Source: Aphanothece saxicola GSE-SYN-MK-01-06B (GTDB lineage: Bacteria > Cyanobacteriota > Cyanobacteriia > PCC-6307 > Cyanobiaceae). From it: DNA of 64,000 bases. Below the pieces are notes generated by a model. It did not search any database, was not told the DNA's origin, and was given only the letters and a program-made list of their open reading frames with translations. The position numbers were made by a program, and so were the translations under genes. The stretch spans positions 62,001-126,000 of the forward strand of contig JAHHGT010000009.1 in NCBI GenBank assembly GCA_019359745.1, read 5' to 3'. Below are positions 9,227 to 18,766 of the stretch, piece after piece; the stretch's first letter is position 1; every line of letters starts with the position of its first letter.

Positions 9227-9232
9227 TCTGGC

Positions 9233-9898
9233 TCACTCGCCCCACATCCGCAACAGATTGGTGTAGCTGCGGGTGAGAAGGTCGAAGATCTCGTCCTTCC
9301 CCTGTTGCTGGAAAAGGGCCCGGCGGGCGGTGTCGAGCTCGAACAGCAGTTCACGTCTGTCGCTGCGGCGCACCCGGCTCTGGATCCAGCCCACCGCCAC
9401 CAAGCGTTCGCCCCAGCTCACCGGCTCCACCCGATGCAGCAGGGAGCTCGGGTAAACAAGGGCGTGGCCCGCTGGCAGCCTGACGCTGCTTTCTCCGCCC
9501 GGATCCTCCAGCACCAGATCGCCGCCCCGGTAGTGGTCGGGCGCGCTCAGGAACAGGGTGAAGGAGAGATCGGAGCGGCCCCCGGCCATGTAGGCGTTGT
9601 CGACGTGGCGGCCATAGCCCTCGCCGACCCCGCAGCGGCTGAAGCGAAGGTTGTGCAGCTGCATCGGCAGGGCCGCCGACTGCAACAGCGGATGCTGCAG
9701 CAGATGGCCGCTGATGGCGGAGGCGAGGGTCTGGTGCAGGGTGGAACTGGGATCCAGCTGCCGATTGCGCTTCACGCCGCGGGCGTGCCAGCCGGCCGTT
9801 TCAGCACCGTCCCGCCAGGGGGTGGCCTCCGCCAGCAGGGCCAGGCGCAGCTCTTCGACCTGGCCGTCGCTCAGCAGCGGTTCGAGACGGAAGTGCAT
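9233..9898 (-). CDS. PKHD-type Fe(II)/2-oxoglutarate dioxygenase (PiuC/YbiX family)
   Basis: A 221-residue protein close in plan to E. coli YbiX and Pseudomonas PiuC. The iron ligands are the HVD of GYGRHVDNAYM and the His of SLLHRVEPV. The 2-oxoglutarate Arg is expected in the ERLVAVGWIQSRVR block. GGDLVLEDPGG and LPAGHALVYPSSLLH are family signatures. In other bacteria members sit with iron or siderophore uptake genes and their substrate is unresolved. The ATG at 9898 gives the usual family N-terminus; the frame is open to 9967. It ends only 6 bp from the tRNA gene and faces it. Confidence 0.88.
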   Translation of the reverse strand: MHFRLEPLLSDGQVEELRLALLAEATPWRDGAETAGWHARGVKRNRQLDPSSTLHQTLASAISGHLLQHPLLQSAALPMQLHNLRFSRCGVGEGYGRHVDNAYMAGGRSDLSFTLFLSAPDHYRGGDLVLEDPGGESSVRLPAGHALVYPSSLLHRVEPVSWGERLVAVGWIQSRVRRSDRRELLFELDTARRALFQQQGKDEIFDLLTRSYTNLLRMWGE

Positions 9899-9993
9899 CA
9901 CCCTCCTGGCCGATCGGTCAGAGGCCACGGTGGCATCGGATCGGGGACTGGGCCGGTGCTGCGGCACAATCGCCTCTACCTCGATGTCTTGCC

Positions 9994-10200
9994 ATGGCCC
10001 GCTCGAGCGTTGCTCTGTTTCTGGTCACGACTGGTCTGATCACGGCCACCATGGGCTGCGGCCAGGTCCCCAAGTCGAAGGATCAGGAGGGCGGCGAGAA
10101 TGGCGTCAGCGCCCCTGCCCCGGGCAAGCCGGCGGCAGAAGCTCCGTACGGGGGCAGCAAGGACGATGACGGTGAAGGTGGCGAGGGCGGCGAGGAGTGA
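9994..10200 (+). CDS. Small predicted lipoprotein
   Basis: A 68-residue protein. A positively charged start (MARSS) is followed by a hydrophobic segment ending TATMGC, a plausible lipobox with Cys22 as the lipidated residue. The mature part is short and very acidic, ending in Asp/Glu/Gly repeats (DDDGEGGEGGEE). No domain is recognised. It is probably a membrane-anchored periplasmic peptide of unknown role. It lies 42 bp upstream of the CorC-like gene on the same strand and may be co-transcribed with it. Confidence 0.6.
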   Translation: MARSSVALFLVTTGLITATMGCGQVPKSKDQEGGENGVSAPAPGKPAAEAPYGGSKDDDGEGGEGGEE

Positions 10201-10242
10201 GCCTGCCAGCGGGGCCTAACCTGCTTTCAACTCTCCCCACCG

Positions 10243-11517
10243 ATGCGCTTTCTGGTCCTGGCGATCCTGTTGGCCCTGCTGGCCTTCTTCGCTGCCGGGG
10301 AGCTTGCGTTGATTCGCCTGCGGCCCAGCCGTGTCCAGCAGCTCGAGGAGGCCGGGGAGCCCGGGGCCCGTTCGGTGGCCCGGCTGCAGCACCGCATGCG
10401 CAGCGTCCTGGTGGCCACCCAGCTGGGCCTGGTGCTGGCGTTGCTGGCCATGGGCTGGCTGGCCCGCGGCCTGGCGGAGCAGGTGGCCGGCTGGATGGGC
10501 TGGCGCGAACAGGCCTGGATTGACGCCGGCGTCTTCCTGGCCCTGGCCCTGCTGGCCACCCTCCTGGGCGGACTCGTGCCCAAGGCCTGGGTGCTCCACC
10601 GCCCCGAAGGCTCGGCCCTGCGGCTGGCACCGCTGCTGGAGTCGCTCACCCGCACCCTGGCGCCGTTGCTGCTGCTGATCGAGCGCTTCAGCGGGGGCCT
10701 GCTACGGCTGCTGGGCTTGCCGCGCAACTGGGATGAACTGGTGCCGGTGCTGTCGGCCGGTGAACTGGAGACCCTCATCGAGAGCGGCAGTGTGACCGGC
10801 CTGATGCCGGATGAGCGCAGCATCCTGGAGGGGGTGTTCTCCCTGCGGGACACCCTGGTGCGGGAGGTGATGATGCCGCGCTCCGGCATGGTCACCTTGC
10901 CGGTGGACGTGACCTTCGCCGAGATGATGGAATCGGTGCACGCCAGCCAGCACGCTCGCTTCCCGGTGATCGGCAGCTCCCTCGATGACGTGCGCGGCAT
11001 GCTTGATCTGCGGCGGCTGGCCGAGCCCATCGCCAGGGGTCTGCTGCGCCCCGAGACCCCGCTGGCCCCCTGGATTCTGCCGGTGGCCCAGGTGCAGGAA
11101 AGTGCCTCGCTGGCCGACCTGCTGCCCCTGATCCGCAGTGGCCAGCCCCTGCTCGTCGTCGTCGATGAGCACGGCGGCACCGAGGGCCTGGTCACGGTCT
11201 CCGACCTCACCGGCGAGATCGTCGGTGAGGACGACAACCCCCTGGAGACGGCCCAGGATCTGCTGCAGCTCGTCGACGGCACCTGGTCGGCCGCGGGCGA
11301 TCTGGAGATCGTCGAACTCAATCGCCAGCTGGGCCTGCAGCTGCCCGAGGCGGACGGCCACCACACCCTGGCCGGATTCGTGCTCGAGCGGCTGCAGCAC
11401 ATCCCTGCCCCTGGGGAAGGCCTCAGCTGGCACGGCGTTCGCATCGACGTGCTCACCATGGACGGCCCCCGCATCGAGCGGGTGCAGATCACCCTCGCCA
11501 GCATGGAAGGAACCTGA
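10243..11517 (+). CDS. HlyC/CorC family membrane protein (DUF21 and CBS domains)
   Basis: A 424-residue protein. Residues 1 to about 170 hold the DUF21/CNNM membrane domain with about four hydrophobic segments. About residues 190-320 are a CBS pair, with VREVMMPRSGM at its start and VVVDEHGGTEGLVTVSDLTGEIVG at its end. About 335-415 are the CorC/HlyC C-terminal domain. Family members act in Mg2+ or Co2+ efflux and homeostasis in the inner membrane. Names such as hemolysin are historical. Ion specificity is not visible. Confidence 0.88.
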   Translation: MRFLVLAILLALLAFFAAGELALIRLRPSRVQQLEEAGEPGARSVARLQHRMRSVLVATQLGLVLALLAMGWLARGLAEQVAGWMGWREQAWIDAGVFLALALLATLLGGLVPKAWVLHRPEGSALRLAPLLESLTRTLAPLLLLIERFSGGLLRLLGLPRNWDELVPVLSAGELETLIESGSVTGLMPDERSILEGVFSLRDTLVREVMMPRSGMVTLPVDVTFAEMMESVHASQHARFPVIGSSLDDVRGMLDLRRLAEPIARGLLRPETPLAPWILPVAQVQESASLADLLPLIRSGQPLLVVVDEHGGTEGLVTVSDLTGEIVGEDDNPLETAQDLLQLVDGTWSAAGDLEIVELNRQLGLQLPEADGHHTLAGFVLERLQHIPAPGEGLSWHGVRIDVLTMDGPRIERVQITLASMEGT

Positions 11518-11552
11518 TCATCGATAATGCGCCCACCTGCACCGCCCCTGCC

Positions 11553-12545
11553 ATGAACCCAGTGCGCGTGGGTGTCATCGGCATCGGCAACATGGGCTGG
11601 CACCACGCCCGGGTGCTGAGCCTGCTGCGGGATGCCGAACTGGTGGGTGTCGCCGACCCCGACGAGACCCGGGGCCGTCTGGCGGTCGAGCAGTTCGATT
11701 GCCGCTGGTTCCCCACCTACGAGGACCTGCTGGGTGAGGTGGAGGCCGTCTGCATTGCCGTTCCCACCCTGCTGCACCACCGCGTCGGCATGGCCTGCCT
11801 GCAGGCGGGGTTGCATGTGCTGATCGAGAAGCCGATCGCCGCCACCCAGGAGGAGGCGGCTGATCTGATCCGCGCCGCCGAAACCGCCGGGCGCCTGCTG
11901 CAGGTGGGCCACATCGAGCGCTTCAACCCCGCCTTCCGGGAGCTGCTGCGGGTGGTGGCCAACGAGGAGGTGGTGGTGCTCGAGGCGCGGCGCCACAGCC
12001 CCAACGCCGACCGGGCCAATGACGTGTCGGTGGTGCTGGATCTGATGATCCATGACATCGACCTGGTGCTCGAACTGGCCGCCTCTCCCGTGGTGCGGCT
12101 GGCGGCGGCTGGCGGCCGCAGCTCCGACGGCCCGATCGATTACGTCAATGCGACCCTCGGCTTCGCCAATGGCGTGGTGGCCAGCCTCACGGCCAGCAAG
12201 ATGGCCCACCGCAAGATCCGCAGCCTCAGCGCTCACTGCCGCAGCAGCCTGATGGAGACGGATTTCCTCAACCGCAATCTGCGCATCCACAGGCGCTCCC
12301 ATGAGTCGGTGAGTGCCGACCACGGTGAACTGCTCTACCGCAACGATGGTTTCATCGAGGAGGTGAGCACCACCTCCATCGAACCCCTCTACGCCGAGCT
12401 CGAGCATTTTCTGCAGTGCGTGCGGGGCCGCGAAACCCCGGCCGTCGATGGCCTTCAGGCTTCTCGGGCGTTGCAGCTGGCCGACCTGATCGAGCAGTGC
12501 GTCGAGCAGCCCAACCTCTGCATGGCCCTGGAGGCCCCGATCTAG
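11553..12545 (+). CDS. Gfo/Idh/MocA family NAD(P)-dependent oxidoreductase
   Basis: A 330-residue protein. The N-terminal Rossmann fold starts RVGVIGIGNMGWHHARVL. It is followed by the signature HVLIEKPIA with the catalytic-site Lys near residue 95. VVLDLMIHDIDLVLELA supplies the conserved His/Asp of the C-terminal domain. The plan is close to bacterial enzymes that oxidise UDP-N-acetylglucosamine or other nucleotide sugars at C3, so a role in surface-glycan precursor synthesis is possible but not shown. It lies 35 bp after the CorC-like gene on the same strand. Confidence 0.85.
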   Translation: MNPVRVGVIGIGNMGWHHARVLSLLRDAELVGVADPDETRGRLAVEQFDCRWFPTYEDLLGEVEAVCIAVPTLLHHRVGMACLQAGLHVLIEKPIAATQEEAADLIRAAETAGRLLQVGHIERFNPAFRELLRVVANEEVVVLEARRHSPNADRANDVSVVLDLMIHDIDLVLELAASPVVRLAAAGGRSSDGPIDYVNATLGFANGVVASLTASKMAHRKIRSLSAHCRSSLMETDFLNRNLRIHRRSHESVSADHGELLYRNDGFIEEVSTTSIEPLYAELEHFLQCVRGRETPAVDGLQASRALQLADLIEQCVEQPNLCMALEAPI

Positions 12546-12560
12546 CCCGCCAGAGCCCCC

Positions 12561-15500
12561 TCACCCGGGCACGCGAATCAGCTCCCGGTCAGTGAGCTCC
12601 TGCAGGGCCAGCAGTTGCCAGCGGCGGCAGTCGGCGGGGGAGGAGCGATAGAAGAGGTCCCAGGCTTCCGCCTTGTGCGGGCCGTACTGGTCGCTGGGCA
12701 CCTCGGGATGGCGCTGCTGCCAGCCGACGCGAACGGCATGGCCGATCACCACGTCGAGGGCGAGGTCGTCGTCGAACTGGACCTGGGGGTTGGCGGCCAT
12801 GAAGGCCATCAGGGTGAGCAGGGTTTCGATGCACAGCCGGCGGTATTCCGGGGCTTCGATCTTGCTCAGGAGGTGCTCCACCAGCATGGCGAAGTTCTTT
12901 TCGCCGGGCGTCTTCTCCCGCAGCAGCGGAGCGCTCTCCAGGCGGTTGCGCCGCTCCAGTTTGTCGCCGATCACCAGGCCTCGGCAGTGGTGCAGCAGGT
13001 CCCAGATGCCCGGATAGAAGTCCTTCGGCACCCGCTGCAGCGCCCCCAGCCGCATGCGGTGCTGCAGCCAGCTGCCGTCCTTCGGCAGCTCGGCCAGGGG
13101 ATCGGGGACCTCCCAGCGCACCCGGCCGCGCAGGTGCAGTTGCTCCTTGCGCTGCAGGGAGGCCCTGGCGTGCTCCACGTCGGCCAGCACGGCCTGGAGC
13201 CGGCGGCGGATGGCGTGGGGGGGCAGGCTGCAGAGGCTTTCGAAGGCCTCACTGGGGCTGAGGTTGGTCTCGGCCGCCAGTTCACCGGTGAGCAGCAGCA
13301 GGAACTGGCCCAGCTGCAGGGTGAGGCTGCCGCTGAGCAGGTTCACGTTGGAGCGGGCCAGGGCGTCGATGGCCAGCAGCAGCTCCTGCTGCAGCATCCA
13401 TTCGCGGCCGTCTTCGCCACTGAAGCGGCGCACCATGGCGGCGATGGCCAGGCTGCCCTCCGGCTGGCTGAGCAGGGAGTCGTGGGTGTAGTTGCGGCCC
13501 ACCACCACCTGCTTCTGGCGCAGCAGCAGATCGGTGAGGGCATCCTCGAGCTGGGGGTGCACCAGGCCCATGGCGCCGGCGGCGCGGCGCACCACACTCC
13601 AGTCGGCATCGGCCAGACCGCGGCGGTAAACCTCCTCCAGCAGCACCATCAGCCGCACTCCCGGACCACTGCGGGGCCCCTGCAGACGGGCATTGGGACC
13701 CAGCCGGCGGCTGAGCAGTTCCAGCACTTCAGCCTGCTCCTCCAGGGAGTGGCTGCTCCAGAGCCGCTCGACCAGATGGCCCAGCGGAACGTCCTCCAGC
13801 TCCTGTTCCTGGCGGGCGGTGAGCGGTTGGTGGCTGGCGCTGGCCGGCAGCAGGGTGTGGCCGTCGGGCACCAGGTCGCAGGCGGCCAGGGCCTGGGGGG
13901 GCAGGTCGACCAGGCTGGCGAGGGGGACCGCCTCCTCCAGGGACACCAGGCGCACGGGCACCGAGCCCAGCTGGCCCCGCTGCAGGTCTCGGCCGAGGTT
14001 CAGGAACGCCTCGGGGTCCCTGCGGAAGGGGCCTGCGTGGACCGGCACGAGCAGCAGGGGGGCTCCCTTGCCCCGCCAATGGCGCTGCAGCACCCGCACT
14101 TCGGTGGCCACCGTGTCCACCAGCACCTGGGCATCGTCGGCCAGGTAGAAGGTGTCCTCCTCCAGAACGGCCGGCAGGAAGCCGATCAGCTCACCGTTGT
14201 GGCGGTAGAGCCTGGCGGTCGCCTGGGTCTCCATGCGCACGGGCGGATGGCCGGAGAGCCCCAGCCGCCCATTGGCGCCCACCGTCGCCAGGCGACGGGC
14301 CAGCTCGCGGGAACTGGCCACCCGCAGGGGGGGCGTCTGGCCGGCCGGCGGCGTCTGCACCGGCAGGCCGGCCTCCGCCAGGGCCGCGGCGACGCTGGCA
14401 TCGGCGGGAGCCAGGGCCACCAGCACCTCCTCGGCCCCTGGAGGGTTGGGGTTTCGGCGGCCGCAGGGATCGAGATCGTCGGCGGTGATCAGGCCGTGCA
14501 GCAGCAGATCCGACAGCCAGGTGAGGCTCTGGGTCCAGAGCAGTGGGACGTTCTCGTTGGCCACCCGGATCTGGCTGCCGGGTTGGCGCCGTTCGGCCTC
14601 GATCAGCCGCGCCGGCACCAGGTAGAGCTCCGGCAGCAGGGCCTCCCCGTCGACCGACACGCTCAGCTCCTCCAGCTGCTGGCGCCACTGGCGGGCCTCG
14701 TCCCAGCGTCCCTCGCAGCAGGCCGTGATCAGCTCGTAGGCCAGGAAGAGAGGCCACTCACATTCGATGTGCTCGAACTGGGCCAGCTCCTCCCGCTCGT
14801 AGTGGTGCCGGCTCACGTCCTCCAGCACGGTCTGGTGGCCGTCCCGAAGGAAGCGCTTGTAGCCGTAGGAGCCGGCCAGCTCGCTGCGGATCTTCTCCCG
14901 GGTGCGTTCCACCAGCGCGGGATCCTCGACGGCCCAGGCGGGGTAGCCGATCACCGAGAGGCAGGCGCTGTCTGCCTCCTTGCTGGCGGATTCCCTCGGC
15001 AGCAGGCCCCGCAGGGCGCGCCGCAGCCGCACGATGGCGTCGTGGGGAATGGTCAGGCAGCTGCTGCCGTCGCCGTGGGGCCCGTAGAGATCCAGCCCGA
15101 CGAGGGATTCGAGGGCCGCCTTCACCATGCCGATCGAGCTGGCGTTGCGCTCCGGCTGGCCGTGGTTGCCCTTGTCGCCCCGTTCCCAGATGCCGTAGTC
15201 GGCCACCCGGTAGGCGCGGGCCACGTAGTAAACGAGGTTCTGGAGGAAATCGCGTTCGTGGCTGGTCTGAATGATCACGATCCCCGAGCGGGTCAGCTGG
15301 GCCAGCTGCAGCAGGAACAGGGCCGTGGCATCGAGCTGCAGATGGCCCCATCCGTCGTCGGCCACCACCGGATCGCCCGTGGCCGTGTCGAATTTGGCGT
15401 GGATGGCGTCGATCCGCTCGAGGCTCGTCTTGAAACGCTCCACCTTCGCCGACTGGCGCATCATCGAGCGCATCAGCCCCCGCATCAGCTGCAGGACCCG

Positions 15501-15770
15501 CTGCTCCAGCTCGAAGCAGCGACGGCAGGGCCCCTGCAGCCGCCGGTGCGCCAGGGCCAGTCCCCAGACGCACTGGATCGAGTAGACGCAGTCCCGTACC
15601 CAGGCGTCGCCGTAGTTGCCGTGCACGGTGCTGGCGGTGCTGGCGGGCAGCAGACCGGTGATCGGATGCTGCCGGCGCAGGACCACGTGCTCGATCTGTC
15701 GGTCCAGCCGTTCGAGAAGCTGTTGGGCCTCTGCCGCTCCCCTGTCGCCGTTGCTCGCCGTGGTGCTCAT
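12561..15770 (-). CDS. Glycoside hydrolase family 15 / phosphorylase-kinase-alpha-like protein
   Basis: A 1069-residue cytoplasmic protein started at ATG 15770. The frame is open further upstream, but that part overlaps the region ahead of wecG. The N-terminal third resembles the (alpha/alpha)6 glucoamylase-like domain shared by GH15 and phosphorylase kinase alpha/beta, with HPITGLLPAS, GNYGDAWVRDCVYSIQCVWGLA and DDGWGHLQLDATALFLLQL. The long C-terminal part is helical and has no signature I recognise. Such proteins occur across cyanobacteria. Whether this one cleaves alpha-glucans or is a regulatory pseudo-enzyme cannot be decided. It is convergent with the oxidoreductase. Confidence 0.75.
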   Translation of the reverse strand: MSTTASNGDRGAAEAQQLLERLDRQIEHVVLRRQHPITGLLPASTASTVHGNYGDAWVRDCVYSIQCVWGLALAHRRLQGPCRRCFELEQRVLQLMRGLMRSMMRQSAKVERFKTSLERIDAIHAKFDTATGDPVVADDGWGHLQLDATALFLLQLAQLTRSGIVIIQTSHERDFLQNLVYYVARAYRVADYGIWERGDKGNHGQPERNASSIGMVKAALESLVGLDLYGPHGDGSSCLTIPHDAIVRLRRALRGLLPRESASKEADSACLSVIGYPAWAVEDPALVERTREKIRSELAGSYGYKRFLRDGHQTVLEDVSRHHYEREELAQFEHIECEWPLFLAYELITACCEGRWDEARQWRQQLEELSVSVDGEALLPELYLVPARLIEAERRQPGSQIRVANENVPLLWTQSLTWLSDLLLHGLITADDLDPCGRRNPNPPGAEEVLVALAPADASVAAALAEAGLPVQTPPAGQTPPLRVASSRELARRLATVGANGRLGLSGHPPVRMETQATARLYRHNGELIGFLPAVLEEDTFYLADDAQVLVDTVATEVRVLQRHWRGKGAPLLLVPVHAGPFRRDPEAFLNLGRDLQRGQLGSVPVRLVSLEEAVPLASLVDLPPQALAACDLVPDGHTLLPASASHQPLTARQEQELEDVPLGHLVERLWSSHSLEEQAEVLELLSRRLGPNARLQGPRSGPGVRLMVLLEEVYRRGLADADWSVVRRAAGAMGLVHPQLEDALTDLLLRQKQVVVGRNYTHDSLLSQPEGSLAIAAMVRRFSGEDGREWMLQQELLLAIDALARSNVNLLSGSLTLQLGQFLLLLTGELAAETNLSPSEAFESLCSLPPHAIRRRLQAVLADVEHARASLQRKEQLHLRGRVRWEVPDPLAELPKDGSWLQHRMRLGALQRVPKDFYPGIWDLLHHCRGLVIGDKLERRNRLESAPLLREKTPGEKNFAMLVEHLLSKIEAPEYRRLCIETLLTLMAFMAANPQVQFDDDLALDVVIGHAVRVGWQQRHPEVPSDQYGPHKAEAWDLFYRSSPADCRRWQLLALQELTDRELIRVPG

Positions 15771-15849
15771 GGTTGCGTCAGGACGGGGCGTGCCGGAGGC
15801 GGCAGTCGTGGAGCCAGGCCATAGATTCTCCCCGCCGTCGTTCCTTCCC

Positions 15850-16578
15850 ATGGCAGCCCTCGCGACCACGCCGGTCCGTGCCCGCGTCCTGGGCATGCCT
15901 GTGAATGTAAGCAACGACGTTTTCGGCGATGCCGTCGCGCTGCACGGAGCCGGCGGCGGCCAGATCGTCACCCTCAATGCGGAGATGACCATGGCGGCCC
16001 GGGCGGATCCCGCCCTGGGGGCGGCGATCGAGGCGGCCCGGATGGTCATCCCCGATGGCGCCGGGGTGGTCTGGGCCCTTGGCCGCCAGTCCTATCGCGT
16101 CCGCCGCAGCCCCGGCATCGAGCTGGCCCGTCGCCTGCTGGAGCATGCGGCGGCCGTGGGCTGGCGGGTGGCCCTGGTGGGGGCGAGTCCGGCGGTGATG
16201 GATCAGCTGCGGGAGCGCCTGGCCCACGACCTGCCGAACCTGCAGCTGGTCTTCGCCGTCCACGGCTACCAGCCTGCCGAAGCCTGGCCTGGCCTCGAGA
16301 GTCAGCTGCTCCAGTGCCGCCCCGATCTGGTGCTGGTGGCCCTGGGCGTGCCCCGCCAGGAAACCTGGATCCAGGCGCTGCCCCAACCCCGCACCGGGCT
16401 GTGGATGGGGGTGGGGGGGAGTTTCGACGTCTGGGCCGGCGTCAAGAAGCGGGCACCCGGCTGGATGGGCGCGCTGCAGATCGAGTGGCTCTATCGGCTG
16501 ATCAAGGAACCCAGCCGCTGGCGTCGCATGCTTTCCCTGCCGGCCTTTGCCTGGGCCGTGCTGCAGGAACGCCGCTGA
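15850..16578 (+). CDS. WecG/TagA/CpsF family glycosyltransferase (GT26)
   Basis: A 242-residue enzyme. Family blocks are QIVTLNAEMTMAARADP, MVIPDGAGVVWA (with the catalytic-site Asp), GWRVALVGASPAVM and DLVLVALGVPRQETWI. Members transfer ManNAc or ManNAcA from UDP-sugar onto undecaprenyl-PP-GlcNAc, the second step of a lipid-linked glycan. The WecA-like transferase near 33 kb could make its acceptor. The ATG at 15850 gives the normal length; the upstream frame overlaps the divergent GH15-like gene and is rejected. Confidence 0.9.
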   Translation: MAALATTPVRARVLGMPVNVSNDVFGDAVALHGAGGGQIVTLNAEMTMAARADPALGAAIEAARMVIPDGAGVVWALGRQSYRVRRSPGIELARRLLEHAAAVGWRVALVGASPAVMDQLRERLAHDLPNLQLVFAVHGYQPAEAWPGLESQLLQCRPDLVLVALGVPRQETWIQALPQPRTGLWMGVGGSFDVWAGVKKRAPGWMGALQIEWLYRLIKEPSRWRRMLSLPAFAWAVLQERR

Positions 16579-16605
16579 GCGTCGGGGCTGGGCGGACGCC
16601 GCTGA

Positions 16606-16764
16606 TCAGCGGAAACCGACCGAGGCCTGCCAGACGAAGGCCAGCAGCAGGAAGAACAGGGGGATGATGGGCAGGATGTCCACCAGGGGGCCGAAGGCCT
16701 GGTAGGCCTCGGGCAGCTGGGCGAAGGTGTGGGGCGCGGAGCCGGCCAGCAGGGAGAGAGCCAT
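16606..16764 (-). CDS. psbK: Photosystem II reaction centre protein K
   Basis: A 52-residue peptide. A short leader ([14 protein letters not shown]) is followed by the conserved mature sequence [19 protein letters not shown] and a single transmembrane helix ending [10 protein letters not shown]. PsbK binds CP43 at the periphery of the PSII core and helps stabilise the complex and its plastoquinone and carotenoid sites. The gene stands alone, between the wecG end and tgt. It faces the wecG gene. Confidence 0.95.
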   Translation of the reverse strand: MALSLLAGSAPHTFAQLPEAYQAFGPLVDILPIIPLFFLLLAFVWQASVGFR

Positions 16765-16796
16765 GCCTGGAGGAAAACCATTGCAATGGCCGGAAC

Positions 16797-18011
16797 CTAC
16801 CACGTGTGGGCGGCCGGGGAGTCGGGCTCCCAGGGAGCGAAATCCTCTGCAAAACATCCCTCGCTGATCGCCTGCGCCATGGCGGTCGTGAAGCGCAGCA
16901 GGGTGGTGAGATTGTGCAGGCTCAACAGGGTGCGGCCCAGCAGCTCCTCGCTGCGGAACAGGTGGTGCAGGTAGCTGCGGCTGTGGTGCCGACAGGCCAG
17001 GCAGCCGCAGCTGCGATCGAGAGGGCCGTGGTCGTGGCGGAAGCGGGCGTTGCGCAGGTTCCAGCGCTCCCCGCCCACCAGGGCTGTGCCGTGCCGGCCC
17101 AGCCGGGTCGGCAGCACGCAGTCGAACAGGTCGAAGCCGTTGGCGACCGCGATCGCCATTTCCCGCAGGCTGCCCACCCCCATCAGGTAGTGGGGTCGCG
17201 ACTCCGGCAGCAGGGGACCCACCTGGCGGACCACCCGGTGCATCTCTTCGACGGGCTCGCCGACGCTGACGCCGCCCACGGCGATGCCCGGCAGGTCCAT
17301 CGCCGCCACCATCCGGGCCGAGGCCTCGCGCAGATGGGGGAAGCAGCCCCCCTGCACGATGCCGAACAGGGCCTGGGCGCCACCGCCATGGCAGGCGACG
17401 CAGCGCTCCAGCCAGCGGTGGGTGCGCCGGCAGGCCTCGGCCACCGCCGCTTCGCTGGCGGGATAGGGCGGGCACTGGTCGAAGGCCATGGCCACATCGG
17501 CACCCAGGGCCCGCTGGATGGCCATGGAGCGCTCGGGGGTCAGGTCGATGCGCGAGCCGTCGCGGGGGGAGCGGAACACCACCCCGTCGTCGTCGATCCG
17601 GTTGATGGCGTCGAGGCTGAACACCTGGAAGCCGCCCGAATCGGTGAGCAGGGGCCCCCCCCAGCCCATGAAGCGATGCAGGCCGCCGGCCTCGGCCACC
17701 ACCGACTCCCCCGGCTGCAGATGCAGGTGGAAGGTGTTGGCCAGCACCATCTGCGCCCCGGTCTCCTGCAGCTGCGGCGTGGTGACGCCCTTGACCGTGG
17801 CGGCGGTGCCCACCGGCATGAACCGGGGCGTCTGAACGGTGCCGTGGGGGGTGGTGAAGCAGCTGCAGCGGGCCCGGGTCCTCGGGCAGCGAGCCGTGAT
17901 CGTGAAGTCGAAGGCGATGGCGCCGAACCTGCTCTGCTGCGACGCTACGCGGGGTTCCTGCCGCCACCTCCACCGACGCCCCCGCCCCCATGCCCCGCCT
18001 GAGCGCTCCAC
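16797..18011 (-). CDS. tgt: tRNA-guanine transglycosylase (queuine/preQ1)
   Basis: The enzyme exchanges G34 for the queuosine precursor in tRNAs with GUN anticodons. The catalytic aspartates lie in [13 protein letters not shown] and [17 protein letters not shown]. The zinc ligands are in [16 protein letters not shown]. The start is uncertain. GTG at 18011 is the nearest standard codon and gives 404 residues with an arginine-rich leader that overlaps cobS by 22 bp. The conserved part begins around 17918, where the frame has only an ATC; starting there would give 373 residues, the usual family size. It is divergent from cobS. Confidence 0.92.
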   Translation of the reverse strand: MERSGGAWGRGRRWRWRQEPRVASQQSRFGAIAFDFTITARCPRTRARCSCFTTPHGTVQTPRFMPVGTAATVKGVTTPQLQETGAQMVLANTFHLHLQPGESVVAEAGGLHRFMGWGGPLLTDSGGFQVFSLDAINRIDDDGVVFRSPRDGSRIDLTPERSMAIQRALGADVAMAFDQCPPYPASEAAVAEACRRTHRWLERCVACHGGGAQALFGIVQGGCFPHLREASARMVAAMDLPGIAVGGVSVGEPVEEMHRVVRQVGPLLPESRPHYLMGVGSLREMAIAVANGFDLFDCVLPTRLGRHGTALVGGERWNLRNARFRHDHGPLDRSCGCLACRHHSRSYLHHLFRSEELLGRTLLSLHNLTTLLRFTTAMAQAISEGCFAEDFAPWEPDSPAAHTW

Positions 18012-18766
18012 TGTGGCTGCGGGATCTGGCCGGGGCCTGGATCTTCTATTCGGTGCTGCCGGCCTGGCCGGCGCCGTCGCCCCGTTTCGTGCGGATCGCC
18101 CGCTTCGCACCCTGGATCGGTGCCGTCCTCGGCGCCCTGCAGGCCCTGCTGTGGTGGGGGCTGGAGGGACGGGTGCCCCTGGTGGCCCAGGTGGCCCTGG
18201 TGCTGGCGCTGGGCCTGTGGCTGAGTGGTGGCCTGCACATGGATGGCGTCATGGACAGCGCCGATGGCCTGGCCGCCGGCGATCGCTGCCTGGAGGCGAT
18301 GGCCGACAGCCGGGTGGGGGCCAGCGGGGTGCAGGCCCTGGTGCTGGTGCTGCTGCTGCGGACCGCGGCCCTGGCCCTGCTGGGGGCGGCGGCGCCGATG
18401 GCCCTGGTCTGGGCGGCGGTCTGCGGGCGGGTGGCGCCCCTGCCCGCCATGGCCTGGTTCCCCTACCTGCGGCCCGGTGGCAGCGCCGCCTTCCATCGCG
18501 CCCAAGGGGCTGCCCTGGCGGTGGAACTGCGCCCCACCCTGCTGCTGCTGCCGCCGTTGCTGCTGCTGCCCTGGCCGGGCCTGGGGGCCTGGCCCGTGCC
18601 CACCGGCCTGGTGGCCCTGGTGCCGGCCCTGCTCGTTCCAGTAGCCCTGGGCCGCCGTCTGGGCGGCCACAGCGGCGACACCTACGGGGCCTGCGTGGAG
18701 TGGAGCGAATCGGTGGGCCTGCTGCTCATCGCCGCAGCGTTACGGCTGGCGGCCGCGGCAGGCTGA
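17990..18766 (+). CDS. cobS: Adenosylcobinamide-GDP ribazoletransferase (cobalamin synthase)
   Basis: A 258-residue integral membrane protein catalysing the last joining step of the cobamide lower ligand. The family signatures are [32 protein letters not shown] and [11 protein letters not shown]. Six or so hydrophobic segments lie between them. Picocyanobacteria make pseudocobalamin, so the base joined here may be adenine rather than DMB; that is known biology, not visible here. Its start overlaps the tgt leader and its last 41 bp overlap the convergent histidine kinase. Confidence 0.93.
   Translation: MPRLSAPLWLRDLAGAWIFYSVLPAWPAPSPRFVRIARFAPWIGAVLGALQALLWWGLEGRVPLVAQVALVLALGLWLSGGLHMDGVMDSADGLAAGDRCLEAMADSRVGASGVQALVLVLLLRTAALALLGAAAPMALVWAAVCGRVAPLPAMAWFPYLRPGGSAAFHRAQGAALAVELRPTLLLLPPLLLLPWPGLGAWPVPTGLVALVPALLVPVALGRRLGGHSGDTYGACVEWSESVGLLLIAAALRLAAAAG

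Noticed and set aside
12615-15824. Open frame of over 1000 codons on the + strand opposite the GH15-like gene
   Set aside because: Its Gln/His/Gly/Ala-rich composition mirrors GC-rich codons of the minus-strand gene and it has no domain. Similar antisense frames at 3930-5384, 21302-23059 and 31034-32500 were dropped for the same reason.
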